A DNA stretch of 64,000 nt, from assembly GCF_000718255.1 (NCBI RefSeq), contig NZ_JOFJ01000001.1, forward strand, positions 372,001 to 436,000, given 5' to 3'. Each line of letters opens with the position of its first letter. Position 1 is the first letter of the stretch. The translations under genes were made by a program, and so were the position numbers. This DNA is from Spirillospora albida. Lineage in GTDB: Bacteria > Actinomycetota > Actinomycetes > Streptosporangiales > Streptosporangiaceae. Below are positions 8,706 to 17,619 of the stretch, piece after piece. Below the pieces are notes generated by a model that saw only the letters and a program-made list of their open reading frames with translations, was not told the origin of the DNA and ran no database searches.

Positions 8706-9677
8706 TCAACGAACTATAGGCGCATTCCGGACGAGCATGTCGCCCACCGGCGTCCGGGCGTACAGGACGCGGCGGCCGAGCCGGTGCCCGGTGACGAGGC
8801 CGCAGTCGCGCAGCACCGCCAGATGCTGGCTGACGGCGCCGGGGGTCACCCCGAGCCGCCGCGCCAGGTCGGTCGTCGATGCGGGCGCGCCGAGGGCGGT
8901 GAGCAGGTCGGCGCGGCGGCGCCCGACCAGCGCGGCGAGCGCGCCGGGGCGGGAGGCGCGCGGCGCCTCCCACAGCGTCGCGACGCCGTTCGGCGGGTAG
9001 CTGAGCATCGCCTGGTACGGCGGCACCATGACCGACACCCCCGGCCAGACGAAGGCGCTCGGGACGAGCAGCAGGCCGCGCCCGCCGAGCCCGCCCCGGA
9101 AGCGCCAGCGGCGGTCGATCACCAGGGTTCCGGCCCGCCACGCGACGGCCTCGTGCAGGTCGCCGAACACCGCGGCGACGCCCGCGGTGGCGAGGGCGCC
9201 CGTGCGGCGCAGCACGTCTCCCTCCAGGAGGTCGCGGACGCGCGGCCAGAAGGGTTCCACGGCCGCCTCCCAGTAGCGCTCCAGCAGGCCGGCCACCAGA
9301 GCGAGCGTGCGCTCCGGGGCGTCCGCCATCGCCGCCGCTCCGGGCGACAGGAGGGGGTCGATCAGGCGGACCTCGGTGGCGACCACGCCGGGCGGGGTCG
9401 CCCGGACGATGCCCAGTTCGGCGGCGAAGTCCGGGAGGGGTGTCTCCGGCGGCGGGGTGAGGAAGTCCGGGATGTACCCGCCCGGGGGGACGAGCGCGTG
9501 CAGCGGCCCGAGATCGAGGCCGCGCAGCCGGGGCCGGACGGCCCGCACCCACGGCAGGTGCAGCGCGTGGCCCGAGGGGTCGGCGAGGACGCGCAGGCTC
9601 CGCACCAGCTCCCACAGCGGGGAGAACGCGAACCGCACGCGCGCCGCGTCGTCCGGGGCGAAGACGAACTCGATCAT
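8706..9677 (-). CDS. ArsR-type winged-helix regulator with long N-terminal domain
   Basis: The 323-residue product carries a winged helix-turn-helix at its C-terminus: RRRADLLTALGAPASTTDLA, then RLGVTPGAVSQHLAVLRDCG, then a wing with GRRVLYARTPVGDML. The preceding 230 residues form a separate alpha-helical region, probably DUF5937-like, that may bind a ligand. This layout is common among actinobacterial ArsR-like repressors beside MFS exporters. It is divergent from the MFS gene at 9732, and its ATG lies inside a perfect inverted repeat (9673-9696). This suggests tight autoregulation and control of the exporter. No cysteine cluster for metal sensing is visible, so a small-molecule ligand is more likely than a metal. 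Confidence 0.83.
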   Translation of the reverse strand: MIEFVFAPDDAARVRFAFSPLWELVRSLRVLADPSGHALHLPWVRAVRPRLRGLDLGPLHALVPPGGYIPDFLTPPPETPLPDFAAELGIVRATPPGVVATEVRLIDPLLSPGAAAMADAPERTLALVAGLLERYWEAAVEPFWPRVRDLLEGDVLRRTGALATAGVAAVFGDLHEAVAWRAGTLVIDRRWRFRGGLGGRGLLLVPSAFVWPGVSVMVPPYQAMLSYPPNGVATLWEAPRASRPGALAALVGRRRADLLTALGAPASTTDLARRLGVTPGAVSQHLAVLRDCGLVTGHRLGRRVLYARTPVGDMLVRNAPIVR

Positions 9678-9696
9678 TTAGTCCAGACTAAATGAT
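9673..9696. promoter_or_regulatory. palindromic operator between ArsR-like regulator and MFS exporter
   Basis: ATCATTTAGTC at 9673-9683 and its exact reverse complement GACTAAATGAT at 9686-9696 are separated by two bases. The AT-rich 11-base arms stand out against the GC-rich background. The site covers the start codon of the regulator (ATG at 9677 on the minus strand) and lies 36 bases before the exporter start. That fits an operator controlling both genes. Binding by the adjacent regulator is inferred. Confidence 0.75.
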
Positions 9697-9731
9697 TCGT
9701 GCCCTCCTGGGCCTTCCCGGACCATCGTGGG

Positions 9732-10985
9732 ATGACCGCCGTCGCCGATACCCCGTCCGCCGGACGGGTCGCCGCGTTCCTGCGCCCCCGCGTCGGCGGG
9801 TTCCCGCGGCCGTTCTGGGTGCTGTGGGCGGGCACGCTCCTCAACCGGCTCGGCACGATGGTGCAGCCGTTCCTCGGCCTGTACCTCACCACCGCCCGGG
9901 GGCTGTCGCTCACGGAGGCGGGCGTGGTCATGGCCGTCCTCGGCGCCGGCTCGTTCGCCGGGCAGATCGCCGGCGGGTGGCTCGCCGACCGGATCGGCCG
10001 CCGGGCCACGCTGACGCTCGCGACCGTCGGCACCGGCACCGCGATGCTCGGCCTCGGCCACGCCCGGGGCCTGCCCGCGATCCTCGCGGCGGCCGTGCTG
10101 CTCGGCCTGCTGCTCGACATGTACCGCCCGGCGGCGCAGGCGATGGTCGCCGACCTGGTCTCCCCCGCCGACCGGCCGCGCGCGTTCGGGCTGCTGTTCT
10201 GGGCGATCAACCTCGGCTGGGCCGTCGCGATGGTGCTCGGCGGGACGCTCGCCCGGCACGGCTTCCTCTGGCTGTTCTGGATCGACGCGCTCAGCTGCGC
10301 GGCGTTCGGCGTCCTGGTCTGGCGGGCCGTGCCGGAGACCCGGGCGCCGGCCGACGGGCCCGCGGCCGGCGGGGGCTTCGCGGACGTCCTGCGCGACCGC
10401 GTCATGGTCGCCTACGTGCTGATCACCCTCGTGTACACGTTCGTGCTGATGCAGGCCATGACGACGATGCCGCTCGCCATGGGGGCGGACGGCCTCACCG
10501 CCCGGGACTACGGCCTCGCCATCGCCGCCAACGGCGTCATGATCGTCCTGGTGCAGCCGCTCGTGAACGCGTGGCTGAGCCACCGCGACCACAGCCGGGT
10601 GATGGCCGCCGGGTTCGCCCTCGTCGGCGCGGGCCACCTCGCCACGCTGCTCGCGTCGTCCCTCGCCGGGTACACGGCGGCGATCCTGGTCTGGACGGCC
10701 GGCGAGATCACGGCGGCGGCCGTCCTGCAGGCCGTGGTCGCCGACCTCGCCCCGGCCCATCTGCGCGGCCGGTACAACGGCGTCTACGGCATGGCCTGGT
10801 CCGGCGCGTTCCTGCTGGCGCCGCTCGGCGGCACCTGGCTGCTCGGCCACGGCGGCCCGCCCGCGCTGTGGGTGACGTCGGGCACCCTCGGCCTGGCGGC
10901 CGCAGCCGCTCAGCTGGCGCTGGCCCCGGCGATCCGGCGGCGCTCACTTCTCGTCAGAATGACGAAACCTCTCCCGGGGAACTAG
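9732..10985 (+). CDS. MFS transporter (12-TM, probable exporter)
   Basis: This 417-residue major facilitator has about twelve membrane helices. The signature loop between helices 2 and 3 is GGWLADRIGRRATL. The sequence resembles small-molecule and drug exporters of the DHA1 group; no substrate can be read from it. The ATG at 9732 is chosen; an in-frame GTG at 9699 directly after the operator would add 11 residues without a convincing ribosome site. The neighbouring divergent ArsR-like regulator probably controls it through the palindrome at 9673-9696. Its stop codon overlaps the -10 element proposed for nadE. Confidence 0.85.
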   Translation: MTAVADTPSAGRVAAFLRPRVGGFPRPFWVLWAGTLLNRLGTMVQPFLGLYLTTARGLSLTEAGVVMAVLGAGSFAGQIAGGWLADRIGRRATLTLATVGTGTAMLGLGHARGLPAILAAAVLLGLLLDMYRPAAQAMVADLVSPADRPRAFGLLFWAINLGWAVAMVLGGTLARHGFLWLFWIDALSCAAFGVLVWRAVPETRAPADGPAAGGGFADVLRDRVMVAYVLITLVYTFVLMQAMTTMPLAMGADGLTARDYGLAIAANGVMIVLVQPLVNAWLSHRDHSRVMAAGFALVGAGHLATLLASSLAGYTAAILVWTAGEITAAAVLQAVVADLAPAHLRGRYNGVYGMAWSGAFLLAPLGGTWLLGHGGPPALWVTSGTLGLAAAAAQLALAPAIRRRSLLVRMTKPLPGN

Positions 10986-10988
10986 GCT
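10960..10988 (+). promoter_or_regulatory. probable promoter of nadE (leaderless)
   Basis: A -35-like TGACGA (10960-10965) and a -10-like TAGGCT (10983-10988) are 17 bases apart. Transcription would begin about seven bases later, at or next to the GTG start of nadE at 10995. That predicts a leaderless transcript, which fits the absence of a ribosome-binding site. The element overlaps the 3' end of the MFS gene. Confidence 0.5.
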
Positions 10989-10994
10989 GGACGC

Positions 10995-12776
10995 GTGGCA
11001 CAGCTCAGGATCGCTCTCGCGCAGGTGGACCCGACCGTCGGCGACCTCGCCGGCAACGCCGACCTCATCGTGGAATGGACGAGGCGGGCCGCCGACGCCG
11101 GCGCGCACCTCGTCGCCTTCCCCGAGATGATGCTGACCGGCTACCCGGTCGAGGACCTGGCGCTGCGCGCGTCGTTCGTCCAGGCGTCCCAGCGCGCCCT
11201 GGAGGACACCGCCCGGCGCCTCGCCGACGAGGGACTCGGCGGCATCGCGGTCGTCACCGGCCACCTCGACCGCCGCACGGTCGGCCTCGTCCGCTCCGGC
11301 CAGCCCGCCGGATCCCCGCTGAACGCCGCCGCGTGGCTGCACGGCGGCGAGGTCGTGGTGCGCTCCGCGAAGCACCACCTGCCCAACTACGGGGTGTTCG
11401 ACGAGTACCGGATCTTCGTCCGCGGCGACCGGCTCCCCGTCGTCCGCCTGCACGGGGTCGACGTCGCCACCGCCGTCTGCGAGGACCTCTGGCAGGACGG
11501 CGGGCCCGTCAGCGTCACGGGAACCGCGGGCGCGGGCCTGCTGCTCGTCCTGAACGCGTCCCCGTACGAGTGCGAGAAGGACGACGTCCGCCTCGCCCTG
11601 TGCGCCGAGCGCGCCCGCGAGGCCGGCTGCGCCCTCGCCTACGTCAACATGGTCGGCGGCCAGGACGAGCTCGTCTTCGACGGCGACTCCCTCATCGTCG
11701 GCCCGGACGGCTCCGTCCTCGCCCGCGCGCCCCAGTTCGCCGAGCACCTCCTCGTCGCCGACCTGGCCCTGCCCGCCGCCGACCCCGCGACCGGCCCCGG
11801 CCGCACCCCCGTCGACGCGCTCGACGGCACCACGATCACGATCGACCGCCACACCCTCTCCGCCGACCCGGTGCCCGCCTACGCGGTCGCCCCCCAGGCC
11901 GTCGCCGAACCCCTGGACGACCTCGCCGGCGTGTACGCGGCCCTGGTCCTCGGCACCCGCGACTACGTCCGCAAGAACGGCTTCCGCTCGGTCATCCTCG
12001 GCCTGTCCGGCGGCATCGACTCCGCGCTCGTCACGACCATCGCCTCGGACGCGATCGGCCCCGAGAACGTCCACGTCGTGATGCTTCCGAGCCGCTACTC
12101 CTCGGAAGGCTCGGTCACCGACGCCGAGGAGCTCGTCAAGCGCCAGGGCGTCGCGTCCCGAGTCGTCCCCATCGGCCCCATGGTCGACGCGTTCGAGGCG
12201 CACCTCGACCTGCACGGCCTCGCCGCCGAGAACCTCCAGGCCCGCGTCCGCGCCAACGTCTGGATGGCGCTCTCCAACGAGGAGGGCCACCTCGTCCTCA
12301 CCGGCGGCAACAAGAGCGAGCTGGCCACCGGCTACTCCACCCTCTACGGCGACTCCGCGGGCGGCTTCGGCCCCATCAAGGACGTCACGAAGACGATGGT
12401 CTGGAACCTCGCCCGCTGGCGGAACGCCCAGGTCGGCGCGGACCTGCCCTTCCTGCACCCGTTCGACCGCGAGCCGATCCCCGAGGAGATCATCACCAAG
12501 GAGCCATCGGCCGAGCTCCGCCCCGGCCAGCGCGACAGCGACTCGCTCCCGCCCTACTCCGTCCTGGACCCGCTCCTCACCGACTACGTGGAGCGCGACC
12601 GGGGCCACGACGCCCTCATCGCCGCGGGCCACGACCCCGCCCTGGTCGAGCGCGTGATCCGCCTGGTCGACCTGGCCGAGTACAAGCGCCGCCAGTACCC
12701 CCCGGGCCCCAAGATCACCCCGAAGAACTTCGGCCGGGACCGCCGCGTCCCCATCACGAACGCCTGGCGGGAATAG
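10995..12776 (+). CDS. nadE: glutamine-dependent NAD+ synthetase
   Basis: NadE performs the last step of NAD+ biosynthesis, amidating deamido-NAD+ with glutamine and ATP. The 593-residue protein has an N-terminal nitrilase-type glutaminase domain. Its triad is Glu44 in FPEMMLTGYP, Lys in SAKHHLPNYGVFDEYR and Cys162 in AVCEDLWQD. The C-terminal synthetase domain has the ATP-pyrophosphatase P-loop SGGIDS at residues 338-343 and the downstream TGGNKSELATGYSTLYGD motif. The start is GTG with no ribosome site, consistent with the leaderless promoter proposed upstream. The cytoplasmic enzyme is full length. Confidence 0.96.
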   Translation: MAQLRIALAQVDPTVGDLAGNADLIVEWTRRAADAGAHLVAFPEMMLTGYPVEDLALRASFVQASQRALEDTARRLADEGLGGIAVVTGHLDRRTVGLVRSGQPAGSPLNAAAWLHGGEVVVRSAKHHLPNYGVFDEYRIFVRGDRLPVVRLHGVDVATAVCEDLWQDGGPVSVTGTAGAGLLLVLNASPYECEKDDVRLALCAERAREAGCALAYVNMVGGQDELVFDGDSLIVGPDGSVLARAPQFAEHLLVADLALPAADPATGPGRTPVDALDGTTITIDRHTLSADPVPAYAVAPQAVAEPLDDLAGVYAALVLGTRDYVRKNGFRSVILGLSGGIDSALVTTIASDAIGPENVHVVMLPSRYSSEGSVTDAEELVKRQGVASRVVPIGPMVDAFEAHLDLHGLAAENLQARVRANVWMALSNEEGHLVLTGGNKSELATGYSTLYGDSAGGFGPIKDVTKTMVWNLARWRNAQVGADLPFLHPFDREPIPEEIITKEPSAELRPGQRDSDSLPPYSVLDPLLTDYVERDRGHDALIAAGHDPALVERVIRLVDLAEYKRRQYPPGPKITPKNFGRDRRVPITNAWRE

Positions 12777-13000
12777 TCCCGAAGCACGCCGCAAGGCATG
12801 CCCCCGGCTTGGGCCGACGTCCCAGCCGTCAACGACCGGAACCGTCGCGATCGCGAGCGAAGCCGGATTCGAGCGGAGCAAGAATCCGATCGCGCAGCGA
12901 GCCCCTGGGCGAGCCGGAGCGATGCAGCGATCGCACGCAGTGCCCGTAGAAGGAAGGCGCTCAGCGCCTGACGCCAAGGGGACTGCACATCGACACAGCG
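12777..13000. other. intergenic region with imperfect GAGCGA-type repeats and small hairpins
   Basis: This 224-base gap lies between two convergent genes. It contains TCGCGATCGCGA at about 12846, and an inverted repeat CGGATTC...GAATCCG around 12862-12888. Recurring GAGCGA/CAGCGA words spaced roughly 10-20 bases run from about 12855 to 12935, and GGCGC-TCA-GCGCC lies near 12957-12969. I see no convincing coding frame. It may act as a bidirectional terminator or belong to a dispersed intergenic repeat family. Confidence 0.45.
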
Positions 13001-15103
13001 TCATCCCCGGTGGTGCGACTCCCCCGGCCAGTTGGACTCCGTCTCGGCGGCGGGGTCGGGGTCGACGCCGGGGATGGTCTGCTCGCACCAGACGACCTTG
13101 CCCGCGGCGGTGCGGCGGGTGCCCCAGCGGTGGGCGAGCTGGCTCACCACGAAGAGCCCCCGGCCGTTCTCGTCGTCGTCCGCGGCGTGGCGGAGGCGCG
13201 GGAGGGCGGCGGAGCGGTCCAGGACCTCGCAGACGAGCGTGCGCTCCAGGAGGAGTCGCAGCTCCACGCCGCCGGGCGCGTAGCGGAGGGCGTTCGTGAT
13301 GAGCTCCGACGCCAGCAGCTCGGTGGTGTAGGCCAGGTCGTCCAGGCCCCACTCGGCCAGGCGGGCGCGGACGAGGCCGCGGGCGCGGCGGACGGCCGCC
13401 GGCTCCGACGGCAGCGCCCACGAGGCGCAGCGGTCGTCGGGCAGGCGGCGCAGGCGCGCGATGAGGACGGCGATGTCGTCGCGGTGGTGGTCGCCGTAGA
13501 CCCCCGCGAGGGTGGCCTTGGCCATGTCCTCCATGGGCCGGGTGGCGATGTCGGCGCCGAAGATCCCGCGCAGGCGCTCCAGGCCGTCGTCGATGTCGCG
13601 GCCGCGGTTCTCGACGAGGCCGTCGGTGTAGATGACGAAGACGCTGCCGTCCTCGACGCTGAACTCCCGGCTCTCGATCGAGGCGCCGCCCGCGACGCCG
13701 AGCGGCGGGGCGGGCGGGATCTCCAGGTAGCCGCCGTCTCCGGCGGGACCGACCAGCAGCGGCGGGAGATGGCCCGCGGACGCGATCTCGATCGTGCCGG
13801 ACGTGGCGTCGTACACGGCGTAGACGCACGTGGCGAAGTGGGGCTCCTGCTCGCCGAGCTCGATCATCAGCTCGTGCATGACGTGCAGCGCGTCGGCGGG
13901 CGGCAGCTCGAGGTTGGCCAGCGTGTGCAGCGCGGTGCGCAGGCGGCCCATGGTGACGGCGGCCTTGACGCCGTGGCCGGCGACGTCGCCGACGATGAGG
14001 GCGACGCGGGCGCCGGGCAGGGCGATCGACTCGTACCAGTCGCCGCCGACCTCGACGAGCTTGCTGCCCGGCAGGTAGCGGTGCCTGACCTCGACCGGGG
14101 ACGGCGCGGTCAGGCGGTTCGGCAGCAGGCTGCGCTGGAGGGCGAGCGCGGTCGCGCGCTCGCGGCTGAAGCGGCGGGCGTTGTCGATGACGATCGCGGC
14201 GCGGGAGGCGAACTCCATGCCGATCTCGACGTCGTAGGCGTCGAAGCGCCGGAAGCCGGGGATGCGGGTGCAGGCGATGAAGCCGAGAAGGGTGTCGTGG
14301 GCGATGAGCGGCAGCAGCACCATCGACACGTCGCTGAGCAGGTCGCCCGCGGGGCCGCGGCGCCAGCGGCTCGCGATGTCGCCGGCGGCGCCGCCGTCGA
14401 CGTGCGGCAGGTGGACCGGACGCGCCGTCTCCAGCACTTCGCGGTAGGGGGTGCCCTCCGGGTAGACGAGGACCTCGCCGACCGGGAACGTCGCGGTCCA
14501 CATGGGGTCGCCGTCGTCGGAGGTGACGGCGAGGCGGCGCAGCACCGCGCCGCCGGACTCGGTGTGGACCTCGTCGGCGGCGACGAGGCTCTCCAGCACG
14601 AGGACGGACGCGGCGGTGCAGTAGTGCGGCACGACCACGTCGACGAGGCCGCGGGCGGTCTGGTCGAGGTCGAGGGAGGCGCCGAACCGGGTGAGCGGGT
14701 CGTCCATGAGGGCGCGGCGCATGAGGGCCGGGTCCTGGTAGCGCTCGCTCGGCGGCAGCGCCACCCGGACGAACAGCAGCCCGGCGGCGGCGCCGGTGCC
14801 GCCGACCATGGGCTGGGCGGTCACGACGGCGTCGCAGGGGGCGCGGCCGCCGCCGCGGGCGACGGCGAGCACGGCGGTGCGCTCCTGCCCGGCGGCGAAC
14901 GCCTCGAGGAGGGTCTCGAGCTCGGCCTTGGCCTCGTCCACGACGAGGCCGGCGGCGGGGCCGCCGATGAGCTCCCGCGGCTCGCGGCCGAGGACGGTCC
15001 ACACGTTGGGCCCGCACTGGACGATCAGCCCCGCCGCGTCCACGCCCACGACGAGCAGGCGGGCCGCGGAATCGGTGGCCGGCGCATCGCCTTGCGGCGC
15101 CAT
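13001..15103 (-). CDS. PAS-GAF-PP2C phosphatase with C-terminal anti-sigma-type ATPase domain
   Basis: This 700-residue cytoplasmic signalling protein has four modules. A PAS-like domain covers about residues 14-110 and a GAF-like sensor about 145-305. A SpoIIE/RsbU-type PP2C phosphatase covers about 330-560, with EVGGDWYESIALPG, IVGDVAGHGVKAAV and VIYTDGLVENRG carrying the metal-binding aspartates. An RsbW-like HATPase covers about 585-690 (ELLASELITNALRYAPGG, GRGLFVVSQLAHRWGTR). Such fusions join an anti-sigma-factor kinase to the phosphatase that opposes it, and regulate sigma factors through anti-sigma antagonists. The ATG at 15103 follows AGGTGAG; the GTG one codon upstream is an alternative. 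No partner sigma or antagonist gene is nearby. Confidence 0.9.
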   Translation of the reverse strand: MAPQGDAPATDSAARLLVVGVDAAGLIVQCGPNVWTVLGREPRELIGGPAAGLVVDEAKAELETLLEAFAAGQERTAVLAVARGGGRAPCDAVVTAQPMVGGTGAAAGLLFVRVALPPSERYQDPALMRRALMDDPLTRFGASLDLDQTARGLVDVVVPHYCTAASVLVLESLVAADEVHTESGGAVLRRLAVTSDDGDPMWTATFPVGEVLVYPEGTPYREVLETARPVHLPHVDGGAAGDIASRWRRGPAGDLLSDVSMVLLPLIAHDTLLGFIACTRIPGFRRFDAYDVEIGMEFASRAAIVIDNARRFSRERATALALQRSLLPNRLTAPSPVEVRHRYLPGSKLVEVGGDWYESIALPGARVALIVGDVAGHGVKAAVTMGRLRTALHTLANLELPPADALHVMHELMIELGEQEPHFATCVYAVYDATSGTIEIASAGHLPPLLVGPAGDGGYLEIPPAPPLGVAGGASIESREFSVEDGSVFVIYTDGLVENRGRDIDDGLERLRGIFGADIATRPMEDMAKATLAGVYGDHHRDDIAVLIARLRRLPDDRCASWALPSEPAAVRRARGLVRARLAEWGLDDLAYTTELLASELITNALRYAPGGVELRLLLERTLVCEVLDRSAALPRLRHAADDDENGRGLFVVSQLAHRWGTRRTAAGKVVWCEQTIPGVDPDPAAETESNWPGESHHRG

Positions 15104-15233
15104 CACGGATCTCACCTGACGCGCTCCCAGAACAGCCGGTCGTCCTCCCACTCCCAGCGACAGTATGGGGCATCGCCCGTGATCCGGGAGAGAAGATCGC
15201 ACTTACCGTCTGACTTGGCGGACGATGTCCGTT

Positions 15234-15818
15234 TCATTCGGTGGCGATCCCGCGCAACAGGGTGTCCACGACGGTGTCGGCGTAGCCGTCCGGCAGCTCT
15301 TCCATGGGCGTCTTGGTGGCCAGCGAGCCGACGATCATCGAGATCGCGACGTCGACGTCCAGGTCGGCGCGGACCTCGCCGCGCTCGATCCCGCGCCGCA
15401 GCACTGCGCGGATCACCGCGCGGCGCGGCTCGATGACGACCTGGCGGTAGCGCGCGTACAGCTCGGGGTGCTTCTCGGCGCCGCCGACGACGTTCCAGAA
15501 GCACCGCGCGTGCTTCCGGCCGCGCTCGTCCCGCATCGTCCGCGCGATCGCGAGGAGGTCGTCGCGGACGGACGCGCCGGCCGGGTCGTGCAGCGGCGTC
15601 TTCACGGCGGCGAGCGCCTCGACGATCAGGCCCTCCTTGTTGGGCCAGCGGCGGTAGATGGTGGTCTTGCCGACGCCGGCCCGCGCCGCGACCGCCTCGA
15701 TCGAGACGCCCGCGACCCCGGACTCGGCGGCGAGCAGGTCCAGCGTCGCCTCGATGATCGCCTTCTCGGCCCGCTCGCTGCGGGGGCGCCCGGGCGTGCG
15801 GGCCGTCGCTCTGGTCAT
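15234..15818 (-). CDS. TetR family repressor
   Basis: The 194-residue protein has a typical TetR N-terminus: AEKAIIEATLDLLAAESGVA, then the helix-turn-helix VSIEAVAARAGVGKTTIYRRWPNKEGLI. A C-terminal ligand domain follows. It lies 15 bases downstream of the DHA2-type MFS gene on the same strand, so the pair is probably co-transcribed. The repressor would then control its own operon through the repeated CGATACG sites at 17427-17497. The inducer is unknown, but co-encoded exporters usually export it. Confidence 0.9.
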   Translation of the reverse strand: MTRATARTPGRPRSERAEKAIIEATLDLLAAESGVAGVSIEAVAARAGVGKTTIYRRWPNKEGLIVEALAAVKTPLHDPAGASVRDDLLAIARTMRDERGRKHARCFWNVVGGAEKHPELYARYRQVVIEPRRAVIRAVLRRGIERGEVRADLDVDVAISMIVGSLATKTPMEELPDGYADTVVDTLLRGIATE

Positions 15819-15833
15819 GGCAGGGTCACGGTC

Positions 15834-17402
15834 TCATACCTTCGCGGTCTCCTGCGCCGCGGGCTCCGCGGCGGGCGCCGCCCCGGCGAGGGGCCCGGTA
15901 CGGCCGGGCATCCACTTCAGGACGACCATGGCTCCGAGGAAAGCGACGACCGCGGCGGCGACCGACGCGGTGTGCATGGCGTGCACGAACGCGGTGTCGG
16001 CGGCGCGGGCGAGGGCGGGCCCGGCGGCGCCCATCCGGTCCGCGACGGCGTGCGCCCCCGCGATGGACTCGCCGGCGGCCTCGCGGGCGCCGGCGGGCAG
16101 GGCGGCGAGGCGGCCGTGCAGCTCGTCCCGGTAGATCGAGGCGATGACGGAACCGAGCACCGCGACGCCCATCGCGACCGCGACCTGACGGGCGGTGTTG
16201 TTGATCGCCGACCCGGCGCCGGCCTTCTCGCGGGGCAGCGCGGACATGACCGCCTCGGTGGCGGGCGGCATGACGTTGGCCATCCCGGCGCCCTGCACGA
16301 AGAAGATCACGCCGAGCACCCACAGCGGGGTGTCGGTGCCGACGAACCGGTACCCGGCGAGCGCGGCGCACACGAGCAGCAGCCCGGTGGTGCAGACGGC
16401 CTTGGCGCCGAACCGGCGCACCATCGCGGCGCTGCGCGGCGAGAACAGCAGCTGGGCCGCCGCGAACGGCAGCAGCATCGCGCCGGACGCCAGCGCGGAC
16501 AGGTCCCGGACGGACTGCATGTAGAAGTTGGTGAAGAAGAACACGCCGGCGGCGGCGAAGAAGCAGAGGGCGATGGCGGCCACGGACGCCGACATCCGTG
16601 GGTCCCGGAACAGCCGGACGTCGAACGCCGGGGAGTCGGTGCGGGCCTCGTGCCAGGCGAACAGGGCCAGCAGGGCGATCCCGCCCGCGATGGATCCGAG
16701 GACGACGGGGGCCGCCCAGTCGCCCGTCTCCCCGCCCCGGATGATCCCGTAGGACAGGGCGATGAGGCCGGCGATCGACAGCAGGACGCCGGCGGGGTCC
16801 AGCCGTCCGGGCGCGGGGTTGCGGGACTCGGGGACGAGCCGCACCATCAGGACGATCCCGGCGGTGATGATCGGGACGTTGATCAGGAAGACGGAGCCCC
16901 ACCAGAAGTGGGCGAGCAGCAGCCCGCCGGTGATGGGGCCGACGGCGACGGCGATGCCGACGGCGCCCGCCCAGATGCCGATGGCGCGGGGGCGCTCCTG
17001 CGGCTCGAACACGTTCGTGATGATCGACAGCGTCTGCGGCATGATCGCCGCGCCGCCGAGGCCCATCAGGGCGCGGGCCCAGATCAGCTGCTCGGGGGTC
17101 TGCGAGTAGGCGGAGGCGAGCGAGGCGGCGGCGAACACCGCCATGCCGCCGACGAGGACGCGCTTGCGGCCGAACCGGTCGCCGATGACGCCGAAGGTGA
17201 ACAGCAGCCCGGCGAACACGAGCGTGTAGGAGTTGATCGACCACTCCAGCTCGCTCTGCGTCGCGCCCAGCCCCTGCTCCGGGTCGGCGATCGTCTTGAG
17301 CGCCACGTTGAGGATCGTGTTGTCGAGCACGACGACGAGCAGGCTCATGGTCAGCACGCCGAGGATGTACCAGCGGCGGCGGTGGATGGTCTGTGGGTGC
17401 AC
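15834..17402 (-). CDS. DHA2-family MFS multidrug-type exporter (14-TM)
   Basis: This 522-residue transporter resembles the EmrB/QacA 14-helix group. The first helix carries VVVLDNTILNVALKTI, matching the motif-D1 region. The loop after helix 2 is GVIGDRFGRKRVLVGG, and motif C (GPITGGLLLAHFWWGSVFLIN) marks it as a drug:proton antiporter. GTG at 17402 is preceded by GAGGAG. Upstream in-frame codons would add 73 residues that overlap the operator region and look non-coding. The TetR gene follows directly. A role in efflux of toxic or self-made compounds is inferred. Confidence 0.88.
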   Translation of the reverse strand: MHPQTIHRRRWYILGVLTMSLLVVVLDNTILNVALKTIADPEQGLGATQSELEWSINSYTLVFAGLLFTFGVIGDRFGRKRVLVGGMAVFAAASLASAYSQTPEQLIWARALMGLGGAAIMPQTLSIITNVFEPQERPRAIGIWAGAVGIAVAVGPITGGLLLAHFWWGSVFLINVPIITAGIVLMVRLVPESRNPAPGRLDPAGVLLSIAGLIALSYGIIRGGETGDWAAPVVLGSIAGGIALLALFAWHEARTDSPAFDVRLFRDPRMSASVAAIALCFFAAAGVFFFTNFYMQSVRDLSALASGAMLLPFAAAQLLFSPRSAAMVRRFGAKAVCTTGLLLVCAALAGYRFVGTDTPLWVLGVIFFVQGAGMANVMPPATEAVMSALPREKAGAGSAINNTARQVAVAMGVAVLGSVIASIYRDELHGRLAALPAGAREAAGESIAGAHAVADRMGAAGPALARAADTAFVHAMHTASVAAAVVAFLGAMVVLKWMPGRTGPLAGAAPAAEPAAQETAKV

Positions 17403-17426
17403 GGAGCTCCTCGGGGGAATGTCGTG

Positions 17427-17497
17427 CGATACGGGAACGTTTCGTAAATCAGCGTAGAGCCGGGTTAAGCGATACGCAACCGTATCGTTTCGTAAAT
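17427..17497. promoter_or_regulatory. duplicated TetR operator-like region
   Basis: Two copies of a composite motif lie between the divergent MFS and panB genes. CGATACG at 17427-17433 is followed by GTTTCGTAAAT at 17439-17449. CGATACG at 17470-17476 is followed by GTTTCGTAAAT at 17487-17497. In the second copy CGATACG and CGTATCG (17481-17487) form a perfect inverted repeat with a four-base spacer, a typical TetR site. The two copies start 43 bases apart, about four helical turns. Binding by the TetR product of 15234-15818 is inferred. Confidence 0.7.
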
Positions 17498-17619
17498 ACC
17501 CCCCTGCCGCGTCCGGCCCCGAGATCGGGAATCGCCGGGGGTATCCGAATCGTTCCGGAAGTGGCACCATCGGATCCGTCCGGGTACGCCGCCGTGGCGC
17601 CTCGAGACCGGAGGTTCGC

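Noticed and set aside
10944..15173. Long minus-strand frame spanning nadE and the phosphatase
   Set aside because: It crosses two well-supported genes in the wrong frame; it reflects the scarcity of stop codons in GC-rich DNA.
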